From Glandiceps talaboti (taxonomy: Eukaryota; Hemichordata; Enteropneusta; Spengelidae), in the NCBI RefSeq assembly GCF_964340395.1, contig NC_135562.1, positions 10,237,634 to 10,270,133 on the forward strand: a stretch of 32,500 nt of DNA, given 5' to 3'. Below the pieces are notes generated by a model that was not told where the DNA came from, did not search any database, and was given only the letters and a program-made list of their open reading frames with translations. This document shows, in pieces, positions 11,962 to 21,962 of this stretch; within the stretch, counting starts at the first letter, position 1; each line of letters starts with the position of its first letter. The position numbers were made by a program, and so were the translations under genes.

Positions 11962-13212
11962 TAGCATTGTACTGACATTGTCCAAAAGAATTCGTCATGG
12001 CAACAAACAAATTACTACAAACATATATGAATAGAGAAAGAATGTCAATAAGTTAAAATTTAAACAAAGGGTCTGATTTCACGGAAGAGAAATTTCAGTG
12101 TGTGTGTTTTTCTTCTATTGTTTATGTATGAACACTTCATATTGTAAGCATTCACAGTATTGCTTCTATGTTGGAGGGGCAAAAAGGTATTGTTAACACA
12201 TGGAATCATCCATTTATCACACTTCTGACAATGCAACAATTTGCTTGAGTTGTTTAACCTTTGACCCTGATACTCTCATGCGAGAAACAGTCAGCCATCT
12301 TTGTTCTGTCTGAAAATTCAGAATATTCATTGAATACAACATTGTTGTTCGATAAATTTTTTAGTCAAATTCAAAAAAAAAAAGAAAGTAATACTTAAAA
12401 ATTAAAAACTATTTGAAGATGAAGCACAATTGTTGAATTTACATGAACTAAACAACCTGTGAATGAAACTGGAAGTCAAAGGTTGACCTGCAATAAAATC
12501 TTGTAATTCTATTGTGGAATGCTCTTAGCTATTGATCATGACATTTCAATACAATGAGTACCCTCTAGACAACATTGACAACTACGATGTCATCACCTTC
12601 TGGTGTCATTCATACAAATCCCGAAATAGTAGTCTACATCGCAAATTTGTTTTTTTTTGTCAACAAGATTGCCATATGGTTTTATACCACAAACAATGAG
12701 TAAACAACATCAGGATATTACAGCTGTCATATTTTATGATTCGTGTGTTATCAACAAAACTTTTATTTTCTAACAGTGAATAAAAAGTTTAATTCGTACC
12801 AGCACTTCTAATTAATTACCCTTTCGTGTCATTTTTTTGGCAATAATTATTTGTGACATCAATCAACTCTTGTTCATTTAACCTTAATACTCAATGAAAT
12901 ATTTACTACTCCCCCTCTCCCACAAAAAGCGTAACACTTACACTCCATGCATTTTCCATATTCCTTGTTCTCCTACACAGTATAATATTTACAAAGGTTT
13001 GAGAACTTCACAATTAGAGAAACAAAAATATTTTCCAAACTTTATATCTTTTTTCAAAAAAAAAAGGTTCATGAATAATTTAGTTGATCATATAATTCTA
13101 ATTTGTGACTGAAATGAAATCAATGAAATCATCATATCTATGAATAAATCTTAGAATATTCAGTGGATATTCACAGCAATTTTATCACTTTGTCGGGACA
13201 TAACATTCTTAC
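11962..13212. other. Intronic AT-rich DNA
   Basis: Nothing recognisable beyond A/T runs and simple sequence. ORFs of 60-72 codons here have no recognisable domain. Confidence 0.4.
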
Positions 13213-13726
13213 CTTCTGTGATGAGAGTACAATCCTGTGACATGTCCTAATCCATTGCATCCAGGCGTAGGACATTTACTCTCTTTACCTTCACCAGGTG
13301 CAATAGGTGGTGGTGGTAGTTGTGACGCTGGTACCTTTCCATCTCCGACCAGGTACGGTGATTGTCCCTTGCCATCACCTGGTACAATGTACTGCAACGA
13401 TGACTGGCTCTTGCCTTCACCAGTAGTTACTAGCTGTGGTGAGGATTGGCCCTTGTTTTCAACAGGTGCTGGTACAAACAGTGGCGATGGTTCACTCTTG
13501 ACTTCAACGGGAGCAAGAAGCTGAGGGGATGGTTGGCCTTTGCTTTCACTCGGAACTGTAAGTGATGGTAGTTGTGGCGATGACAGAATCTTGCTGTCAG
13601 CAGGTGTTAGCAGGGGTGGTGGTGGTTGTGGTGGTTGTGATGGTGGTATTTTGTTTTCAACAGGTGTAATAAGTGGCGGTGGTTGCTGGGTTGGTGTTAT
13701 CTTACCAACACTTGGAATGTTTTCCA
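13213..13726 (-). CDS. Myt1: MYT1-family gene, Pro-rich repeat exon ending in first half of zinc finger 2
   Basis: This 514-bp exon (acceptor TATTTTTCAG, donor AAG|GTAAGA) encodes 170 full codons. Most are a low-complexity region built from about eight imperfect 12-20-residue repeats of the form P-x-E/D-x-K-x-x-S-P-Q-L, with polyproline runs such as [14 protein letters not shown]-type motif (VKSEP) lies inside. The end is [21 protein letters not shown], the first part of a C2HC finger; the GLGHVTGLY segment matches the second finger of vertebrate MYT1/MYT1L. As in fingers 1 and 3, the intron falls after HR in phase 2. The Pro-rich part is probably disordered and fast-evolving; I do not recognise a vertebrate counterpart. 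Plus-strand ORFs here are shadows. Confidence 0.95.
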
Positions 13727-13967
13727 CTGAAAAATACAACAAATAATAAAAAATTAGGAAATATTTAAATCTCAAATTTCCAACTTCTATAAAAGCAACC
13801 AAAACCACACAAGTACTCAAAGTTGCTAGAATACATTCTTGAGTCTGAGTAATTTTACCACACTCTCAAAAAAGTGTATTCTATTATTGTTCTACATGGT
13901 GGTTTTCAACAATGCTAGACCCTAATATCTTCTACTACCATTCCAGAAATGTCTTCAGTTCACTTAC

Positions 13968-13976
13968 CCATGTTCC
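13968..13976 (-). CDS. Candidate 9-nt microexon between the large exon and the Pro-rich exon
   Basis: A strong acceptor (AATTTTACTTCAG) is followed after only nine bases (GGAACATGG) by a near-perfect donor (GTAAGTGA). Inserted between exons 20248-21677 and 13213-13726 it is phase-compatible (two bases in, one out), keeps the frame and changes one Leu codon to Trp-Asn-Met-Val. This is inference from splice-site strength and phase alone; 9 nt gives no protein evidence. Confidence 0.35.
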
Positions 13977-14510
13977 CTGAAGTAAAATTTCTGTGACGGT
14001 GTAAATTCCTTTTTCATCAAATTCTTGTCGACAATTTGTCTACAAACTCTTTCCATTTTACACAAATACCACATCATGCATAATATATTTTAATCATTTT
14101 AAGGTTGTCCCATCAATCATGAGATAATGAACATCTGGAACAATAGAACTACTTGTATATAATGAAATGCTGATGACATCATCAAGTAAATGAAGACATC
14201 CACCCATACTTCGTGACCTTTAACCCATACTTCGTGACCTTTAACTTATCACCTTTGAACTCTACAGCATCTAATTTTTTCTCAAGATAAAACTAATTTG
14301 AAAATTTATGTCACAACAACACTTGTCTTTGTCACTAATTCTGCTTTATTTAGAAATATGAGTCAAAATGTTCAAAATTGCTAGTATTTCCCTGAATTTT
14401 TTGTGATATTGCTGGCGTTGGTATATTCGTCGAGTCAGTGAAGTAACGTCATGCAATTGTATAGGCAGATACAACCTTACTGCACTCACGTGACAACTTA
14501 TGTTATTCTC

Positions 14511-14644
14511 CAATACTTTTTTTTTTCATTCAGCCGGAAAATACTCACGACTTAAGGGTTTGTCACTATTCATCTAGCAGCTTATAGTGACAAAACCCCT
14601 TTACGTAACTTAGATTATCCTTGGCTGAATGAAAAATAATATTG
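14511..14644. repeat. Palindromic foldback element, about 134 bp
   Basis: The left arm (CAATACTTTTT...TTCATTCAGCC...TTAAGGGTTTGTCACTAT) and the right arm (ATAGTGACAAAACCCCTTTA...GGCTGAATGAAAAATAATATTG) are imperfect complements with a short loop near 14570-14585. It is a foldback MITE or a hairpin-forming intronic element. Confidence 0.8.
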
Positions 14645-14895
14645 ACGAATAATATCTAATTGTCTTTTAAGCTAAATTTTTCAAAAGTTACATTTTTTTT
14701 TCAGTGAGTTTTTTTTTTAGCACATTACACATTTAATTTAGAGTGGAATTGTATAAATTATATTTTAATTCCTAAACTGATATTCACCTTTAAAATCATA
14801 CGCAATCTTTATGATCCAGAAATATTTCCCTGTCACTTACAGAATATCTAAATTTCTTAAGTTTTACAGAGAACATGCAAACGACAACCAAACGA
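14645..14895. other. Short AT-rich intron segment
   Basis: Homopolymer T/A runs only; no feature supported. Confidence 0.4.
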
Positions 14896-15242
14896 TAATA
14901 ATCTTTATGGCCTGAATATGTGTTTTGCGGACTGGGGTTTAACGACAAAAGGGCCCAACTTTAGGAAGGTCCATAAACCATACAACCAAGGTCCGCAAAT
15001 GATATTAATCTTTATGGCCTGGATATGTGTTTTGCGGACCGAGGTTGTACGGCGGAAGGGCCCAACTTTAGGATGGCCCGTAAGCCATACTACCAAGGTC
15101 TGCAAATTATAATTTCTTTATGGTCTGGATATATGTTTTCCGGACCAAGGTTGTACGACGGAAGGGCCCAACTTTAGGATAGCCTGTAAGCCATACTATC
15201 AAGGTCCACAAAACACACATCCAGGCCGTAAAGGTTTTATCA
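14896..15242. repeat. About 106-bp tandem repeat (3 units) with inverted end
   Basis: Units start at about 14901, 15008 and 15114 (periods 107 and 106) with the core TTTATGGCCTGGATATGTGT, TTTGCGGAC, AAGGGCCCAACTTTAGGA and CCATACTACCAAGGTC. The array ends with CCACAAAACACACATCCAGG and CCGTAAAGG, the inverse complement of the unit start, so the whole is bounded by inverted repeats. A related end is found at 27558-27606. ORFs on both strands are artefacts. Confidence 0.85.
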
Positions 15243-16635
15243 TATACCCCATGATTTCAAAAACATAATCACATAAATTGGTGTGAAATATTATATTATT
15301 CACAAAAATGTAAAAATAGTGAAGAAATTAACAAAGCCAAATCACCGAGCGAACGGATATCGATGAGCGAGCCACTTGCCATATTTGGGCAAAGTGTGCC
15401 AGGCGTGATGCAAAAAATTACTGCCTGGGTTTGATGTGCATGATTGCCATTGAATTGCTTTGGACGCTTCACTTGGTATATGATAATTTCATTTTTAAGC
15501 TAAACATTTTTTTTTTCTGTCAAAATTCATAAAGATATAAATATTTTGGCTCAGAAACAATTTTCTATTTGTATAATTTTCCTATTAAATGATAAATTTT
15601 TACAAATGTTAAGGTTGAGCACTGAAAGTTAAAAACATACTTCATACCACAAAGGTCCCAATAATGTTATTGTTCAACATACGGCCACTGTATAGTATGA
15701 AAGCTCTAATGTAACTTTAAAAAATTACACTTTTCAAAAAAAAAATGAAAAGTTAAAAAGTCACTAATAAAAAGTTGGAAATATAATTTATGATGCACTA
15801 ATGAAAATAATCTCATTTCAACCATACGGCTTCAAAAAAAAAAATAATTGAATGCAACTTCGCAAAATGGAATTTACAACGAGTCTGATAAAACTAGAAA
15901 ATCGTGTTGACGCTGACAGAATAAATTTGTCGTTTGTTAAAATTTGACATGATCAAATTTAACGGATATACCTAGAGTGAGGGTCAGAGTTTCTACCAGC
16001 AATTCTGGAAAATTGAAATGTAGATTTTCCAAAACACACCGTACTCAATCAAGTACCTATTTTTGTTGACAGCTACATGCCCTCAAAAAAAAAAAAAACA
16101 AGCAAAAAAATTTCAACATTTTTTAACATTGAAAAATTGTAACAAAACTGAGCGAGAACAGCGAGCACGGAAACTCAGCTCGGTTTCAATTTATTTGCTA
16201 ATAAAACAAAATCAAAATATTAATATTTGTTAAGTAAATACAAGGTTAAGTATGAAAATAAACCACTTCAAACTTTGGAAACAACAGTTCAAATTTCTCT
16301 CTAAATTCACTAAAACCTCCTGAAAATAGAACATCACAGAATCTCCCCTCTGTGCTACTCTATACCTGGATTTTGAAACTTTCAACAAAACACTGAGAAA
16401 AATACCACAGACACAGAAGAGACTTTTTATTGTTCTATGTAAGTGGGATTTTTTTGCAATTTTTTTTTCAAAATTGACAAAATAAAACACTACAGCTGTG
16501 AATGTTTATCAAAGTTAAACTTCTCAAACCCTTTGAAAAAGCATCAGGACAATATTAAAGCCAACTAAATATTTTCGAAAATTTCATACAAAAAGGGAGA
16601 AGTCGCTCAAATCATGAACATATCAATTTCTTTTT
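15243..16635. other. Intronic DNA
   Basis: Mostly AT-rich with A-runs. A GC-richer patch at 15340-15480 has no convincing splice-bounded ORF. The 86-codon minus ORF at 16230-16490 has no family similarity. Confidence 0.4.
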
Positions 16636-16757
16636 CTGACACCTTTAAAAAAAACACAACAAGAATTCTGACACCTTTTTTAAAAAAAACCAAGAATTCT
16701 GACACCTCTAAAAAAAACACCAGGAATTCTGACACCTTTAAAAAAACACAACAAGAA
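16636..16757. repeat. Short minisatellite, about 38-bp unit, 3-4 copies
   Basis: Repeats of GAATTCTGACACCTTTAAAA followed by AAAACACAACAA, with variable A-run length. Located about 40 bp from the candidate cassette exon donor. Confidence 0.85.
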
Positions 16758-16795
16758 ATACCAGTGCAAAAACTAAAACAGTGAATTAAACTTAC

Positions 16796-16864
16796 ATTCG
16801 TATATTCCTAACTCATCACATGCCGTCAGAAACCGTTGATAGGCCAAACTTATGGTAGCAGCGT
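16796..16864 (-). CDS. Candidate 69-nt in-frame cassette exon
   Basis: A locally GC-richer, high-complexity open segment ends at a perfect donor (GAAT|GTAAGT). With the acceptor AGTAACAG it is 69 bp, two bases in and one base out, so it fits between the large exon and the Pro-rich exon without changing the frame. It would add AATISLAYQRFLTACDEL and then GIYE, which looks like an amphipathic helix. The open frame continues past the acceptor to about 16900, so another acceptor is possible. The polypyrimidine tract is weak, and I know no family counterpart. It might instead be a fragment of an unrelated coding sequence. Confidence 0.33.
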
Positions 16865-17620
16865 CTGTTACTATTCTATCAGGACTAAACATGTCAACCT
16901 CTTTCCCTTGTCAATAGTTAATTGCAACTAACAACTCTAAACACATCTATAAAATGAGTCCTACTAAGTTGTTCCACTTTTTTTTTACCTCTTTCTTTTG
17001 AGTTTTTTTTTAGACAGTGAATATGTATGACCATATGGTTATAGTCACTCCCACCATACACAGCACCAATGTTGTCTAATTCACTGCGCGCAATAAGTAT
17101 AGCCACAATATTTCCAACTATTAACCTCTGTTCTAACTTGTATTTACATTATTTTCAACTTTTCTTTATTTACCTGCAAACTTTCAATTTTACAAATCCT
17201 GTTATTTTATTTAACCCACAAAAATCACAAGTTTCCCCATTTATTATGTATTTTTTAAGTGACCATCATAGGCACATTTGCACGAACAAAAATTGATTTC
17301 ATTGAAACTCTAGTTTCAGTTGATGATTTTTGCTTTGAAAACAATTCTTAATTAACGACCAGAAACTATTAGAGAAAAAAACAAATACTAACTAAAGATA
17401 GAAAAATTCATTTGAAAGTGGCCATCAATCACTGCCAAACTATGCACTGAAAAAAGTATACTGTCAATTATAGATGCATGTACCTAATGTATTCACTGTT
17501 TTTGCTAAAAGTGGCATATACACACATTTTATCAACCAGCCACTTTACCAGGGTTTCCCATCAATGTTTTGCTAATGACAGTACATAGATAAATTCTACC
17601 TGAATTCTGCAGTCATGTGG
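16865..17620. other. Intronic DNA
   Basis: No feature supported; ORFs of 60-75 codons lack recognisable similarity. Confidence 0.4.
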
Positions 17621-17981
17621 AGTCATGATGGGTGAATCGTTAGCGTGACCGGCTTGGAATCTACAGGTTGCAGGTTCGAGCCCCGTCCCACTGCCTGCTG
17701 TTTGTTTCTGAGTGGCTAAAGTCCTTGGACAAGATTTGAACCACGACTGTGCCTCAGTCAACCCAGCTGTATAACTGGGGACCTGGTAGGATGTAGGTTG
17801 CAATGTGAAGGCTTTAATCCTATGCGCTTAAATGGCTGCAATGGATTGTATGCTCCCCGGGGAGTTGAGGAAGACTAAAGGACCGTTGTGCCGTTCTGAT
17901 CCGAGCCAGGGGTAATAATTGTAAAGAGCTTTGAGCACGGAGTGGGAAAGCACTATATAAGAACCCAACATTATTATTATT
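17621..17981 (+). mobile_element. tRNA-derived SINE, apparently full length, antisense to the host gene
   Basis: The 5' part looks tRNA-derived: a box A-like TGAATCGTTAGCG (about 17633-17645) and a perfect box B GGTTCGAGCCC (17673-17683), 40 bp apart. A central domain follows (CTCAGTCAACCCAGCTG, ACTGGGGACCTGGTAGG). The 3' part has GAGCTTTGAGCACGGAGTGG, GAAAGCACTATATAA and a short (ATT)n tail. This architecture and the GAGCACGG...CACTATATAA tail are common in SINEs of aquatic animals; the exact family needs a library search. The 80-codon minus ORF over it is a shadow. Not a functional tRNA gene. Confidence 0.88.
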
Positions 17982-18401
17982 TTACCACCACCAGGGAACC
18001 CTTCCAGTGTTTTAATTACATACAGCAAATGGACGGACAGACAGATCCTATTGCAATAGTTCCCCCCCCCCACCACCACCACCACCACCACCACCACCAC
18101 AACTCCTTCAGGGACTAAAATACTACTATAAGGAAAATCACAAATCATCTTCTGGCTTGACAAAAATTGACTAATACTGTTACTTTTTATAACCCAATTT
18201 ACCAATCTCAAGTCCATGTCTCCTAATATTAGTTAACCATTGTAGTTGGACTAGCTGCAGTTCTCAAGACAAGCTCAAAAACTTGGTTTTGCATGTTTGT
18301 TTTGTTTTTGGGGGCTTTGTTTGTTTGTTTGGCAGTTTTTGTTTGTTTTTGGTGGGGGTTTATTGTTATTTTATATTTTTATTCATTTTTTTTTTGCTTT
18401 T

Positions 18402-18442
<41 letters not shown>

Positions 18443-18725
18443 TTTGGTCCACAACTAAATGTGGCAGTAGTATTCAACCTACTAAAACATAGTTAACCAT
18501 CACTTGCTAATTAACAGAAATTGAAACAGGTATTATAAATGTGGTATCAACTTGAGGTAAGAGTGATGTTATAACATGTAGTACACATATACTGAAATAT
18601 CACCCAAACCCTTACTATGCTACCAACTATACAAACGATACTAGATGCTATTTTAATGTCATCGAAGATATAGATTTCTATACCCTACAGCAACATAAAC
18701 ATTACACTAAGAACAGTTTAAATTA
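17982..18725. other. Intron with simple repeats
   Basis: It holds a C-run and (CCA)n at 18062-18102, G/T-rich sequence at 18290-18411 and a run of 25 G at 18412-18436 after a T-run. ORFs across these (Gly, Phe or Val runs) are artefacts. Confidence 0.7.
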
Positions 18726-19107
18726 AGACCTAATAAAAAAAATTATTTGGTTCCGATTACGCTCAATTTTAGAATAGATGGGGTAGGTAGATTTATTTTT
18801 TTAATTTTTATTTTTTTACATATTTTTATTCTATGTGAGTGTCTACTTCAAGTAAATGTTTTCAATTGTTTTCCAAATGGTTCCTGTGTTATTGGTTTCT
18901 TCTCATCAGATGTACAGCCATTACAGATTGGAAGAACAGTTTTACATTGTCACTTTTTTAAGTTGATATCTGTTTCCACATTCACTATTTCTCGCAAGAC
19001 TTCACAACTTTTGTGATTTTATTTAATTTTTCTCGAATACATAAAAAGAAGTTTAGGATCAGCAGTGTGGTCGGCTGGAACCAAACAATTTCTTTTGTAC
19101 GGCCTAA
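18726..19107. mobile_element. Non-autonomous inverted-repeat transposon, copy 2
   Basis: The left end GACCTAATAAAAAAAATTAT plus TTGGTTCCGATTA and the inverted right end GGAACCAAACAATTTCTTTT plus GTACGGCCTAATC. It is collinear with 11598-11961 across the whole length and in direct orientation, with an extra T-rich insertion near 18795-18830. Confidence 0.8.
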
Positions 19108-19805
19108 TCAATATTTCGTGCAGCCAAGCAAAGCTAATCAGCTAGTATATCATGTAATACTAGCGTAAGTAAATAACATAGTTACAAATGAACATTTCTA
19201 CTCACTGAGACAAAAATTCCAAAAATCCAAATTTTTCAGTGACGCCTCATTGTTTGGTTTTCACTTTCAAAGAATTCTTTACTCAGTGAATAGAAACCTT
19301 TATTTCTAATTTCATTTACAACTGAACCCCCTAAGTCCATAAAAATTCATTCTCACATAAAATAACAGACAACATAGTCTGTCAGTAATTCATCAAATGA
19401 ATGAAAAATAATGCAGGGTAAAAAGTTCAGATCTGGGCTGTGACCTTTCAACCTTCAAATACATATGACAACGAGTCAGTTACAATCTGTGAAAACACAC
19501 CAGTGTGTATGCTTGACTAACGTGAAGGAAGGAAAGACTTAACACAAAAGACAAAATGTGCAATTTTGACTTGCCTGTGATGAGGTGTACATCGAATTTC
19601 ATGTAAATTTAGCATGACAATAAAGTATATATTAAGTGTACATAATAAATAAAATTAAAACTAAAAATTAAAAAAAAATTGGTAAAACAACAATGCAACT
19701 AATACAAAAACAACAGCGAGTACATCCGATGTAGGTTCACACATTGCTTTTGTCAGTTTGTTTTGTGGAAGTTACAATATAACAGCAACAGTCATATTAT
19801 TATAA
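19108..19805. other. Intronic DNA
   Basis: AT-rich. A foldback-like pair, ACTCACTGAGACAAAAATTCC with TTTTTCAGTGA and TTTACTCAGTGA, lies near 19199-19290. No gene supported. Confidence 0.4.
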
Positions 19806-20168
19806 CAATAGTTTTAGTGTGTGTCTATCTACCACACACATTAACAATAGTTTTAGTGTGTTTATCTATCACACACAATAGCAATAGTTTCAGTGTGTTT
19901 ATCTACCACACACAATAACAATAGTTTTAGTGTGTGTCTATCTACCACACACAATAGCAAAAGTTTTAGTGTGTGTCTATCTACCACACACAATAGCAAT
20001 AGTTTTAGTGTGTGTCTATCTACCACACACAACAACAATAGTTTTAGTGTGTGTCTATCTACCACACACAACAACAATAGTTTTAGTGTGTGTCTATCTA
20101 CCACACACAATAGCAATAGTTTTAGTGTGTGTCTATCTACCACACACAATAGCAATAGTTTTAGCGCG
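19806..20168. repeat. 39-bp minisatellite, about 9 copies, each unit with hairpin potential
   Basis: The unit is CAATAGTTTTAGTGTGTGTC TATCTACCACACACAATAG-like (39 bp). GTGTGTG and CACACAC within a unit can pair across TCTATCTAC. As 39 = 3 x 13, both strands show 13-residue repeating ORFs (for example CLSTTHNSNSFSV), which are artefacts. In transcript direction the array begins about 80 nt after the donor of the 1430-bp exon. Confidence 0.95.
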
Positions 20169-20247
20169 TGTCTGTCTGAGTTAGCCGTTAGCTTACTTTC
20201 CCTAGCACTATATACTGTTACAGAAAAGATAACTTAAATGTACTTAC

Positions 20248-21677
20248 ATGGCTTGGACAGAGTCTGGTTACTGCTGCTACTGTTACTACTTTTGGTGATG
20301 TTGCTGTTACAAGGTAGTGCTGTCACTGTAGTTGTACTAGTAGGGGCTGCAGTCAGAATAACTGGCTTAGTGTTCAGAATGGTGGTAATGGCATTACTAA
20401 CCAACAAACTACTCGCTGATGGAGTCACTGATACTACGGCTGTAGTAGGCAATGTTACTGCAGCTGTCACTGCTATACCAAGTGTTGTAGCAAGTGTTGT
20501 AGCTTGTTGTCTTGTCTTGTCATTCATCTCAATCACAGTGTCATCAACTGACTCTAATTTGACTGTAGTCAAGGGAGCAGCATCTGTTGCCGTGGTTGTT
20601 TGTGGCTCCATACTTGTGGTTGCCATGGTTTCCACAGTGGGTAAGACACCCTGATTTAGACACTCAATATTCTCTTTCAATATTTCCAAAGCAGCGACTG
20701 TACTTTCAGTTTCTTCCTCATCTTCCGACTCGCTGATATTATTATCACCAGCAGTGTCTTTCTCTTCCTGACTCTTGTTGTCGTGGAAACCAGACCCATT
20801 GTCATCGTCTTGGTTACCACTGTTCACATCTAATGGTTCCTCCTTGACGAGAGTCATCATCGCTTCCTCTTCTGTTTGTTCAGCCAACTCTTTCAAAACA
20901 TCCACACCCACCTTCTCCTCGAAGCTGGTAACGTTCTCACTTTTCTTATCTTCATCATCATTCATCAGTGTGGGAGATTCCTTGGTCTTATCCTCCTCCT
21001 TCTCATCATCATCACCACCACCATCATCATCATCTCCTTCTTCTTCTCCTAATTTTTCATCGATGACAAGTTTAGGTTCATCTTCAGTTAAGTCATTATC
21101 ATCGTCATTACCATCTTTCACATTCTGTACCTCATCATTGACAGTTGTATCCATGGCAATATTCTCCTGCTGAACAGCAGTCTCCAAGGCCGGTGCTTCT
21201 TCTTCTAGTAATTCCGGTTCTTGGTTCAAAAAAGCTAATTCTTTGTGTAACGTGGGCGGATCACATCCCTGTGCCATATCATCATTCTCCTCGTCGTCAT
21301 CATCACAATTGTCCTCCTCATCCTCATCTTCCATGCCATCCTCATCACTATCTTGTCGTTTGCCGTTTTCAGGACTTGATTCGGCCTGTTTGGTCTGATC
21401 AATTTCAGCAGTGACATTATCAATCAATTTCTGTAAATTGACAATAGCTCGCCGACTACATTTACTTTGTACGTCTTCATCGGGTAATGATGAAATATCA
21501 CTAGCTGAATTTATCTCATCTCCATCTTCTACCATGGATCCTTCTTTGCTGTCTTCGTCTTCATTACAATTCCCACCTACTGGTTTCCGTAGCAACCGTT
21601 TCTGTTTCTTCACAGGTTCATTTGCATGGTCTTGAGGCAGTTTCCGTTTCTTAGCAGCGAGTGGACATCCATAAGCA
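20248..21677 (-). CDS. Myt1: MYT1-family gene, large exon: finger 1 second half, NLS, acidic and Ser/Thr-rich regions
   Basis: This 1430-bp exon (acceptor TTATTCAG, donor CCAT|GTAAGT) carries 476 full codons. It opens with AYGCPLAAKKRK, which completes finger 1 with its last cysteine, then two basic clusters (AAKKRK and KKQKRLLRK) that look like a bipartite nuclear localisation signal. A long acidic region follows, with two dense blocks (plus strand about 21270-21350 and 20990-21060), as in the Glu/Asp-rich region of vertebrate MYT1. Later come SUMO-type motifs (LVKEEPLD near 20831-20848, TVKLESVD near 20547-20570), then a Thr/Val/Ala-rich stretch and a Ser/Asn-rich end. The exon is unusually GC-rich and stop-free on this strand. 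It leaves in phase 1, compatible with direct splicing to 13726 (T+TG = Leu) or with the candidate exons between them. Confidence 0.95.
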
Positions 21678-21962
21678 CTGAATAACAGAGAAATATAAAT
21701 GTCAAAATCGTAAGTCTTTTCATAATCCGCAAGAGGTAGTAATAACTACTTCATTATAACGGTGATGTAGATAAGAGCTGGTAGCAGGCAAAACAACAGG
21801 CTACTCTAATTTTCCAAATTGAGGGGAATTTAGGGGAATAAAGAATTGTCACGACATACACATTAAAAAGACGTAAAAACAAATTTACAGAGGAAACATA
21901 CAATAGCTAAATCTAATGTTGCTTTACAAAATATACAGAAAACCCTCTATATAGCCTTTCAA
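21678..21962. other. Intronic DNA
   Basis: No feature supported between the large exon acceptor and the foldback element. Confidence 0.4.

Noticed and set aside
13237-13746. Plus-strand Gly/Ser-rich ORFs
   Set aside because: Shadows of the Pro-rich minus-strand exon.
17621-17695. Possible tRNA gene
   Set aside because: It has box A/B-like motifs but no intact cloverleaf; it is the head of a SINE.
19862-20237. Antisense pair of 13-residue repeat ORFs
   Set aside because: The 39-bp minisatellite period is a multiple of three, so any open frame repeats; both strands being open shows no selection.
20238-21635. Plus-strand ORFs of 74-138 codons (Leu/Val or Ser-rich)
   Set aside because: Shadows of the minus-strand 1430-bp exon.
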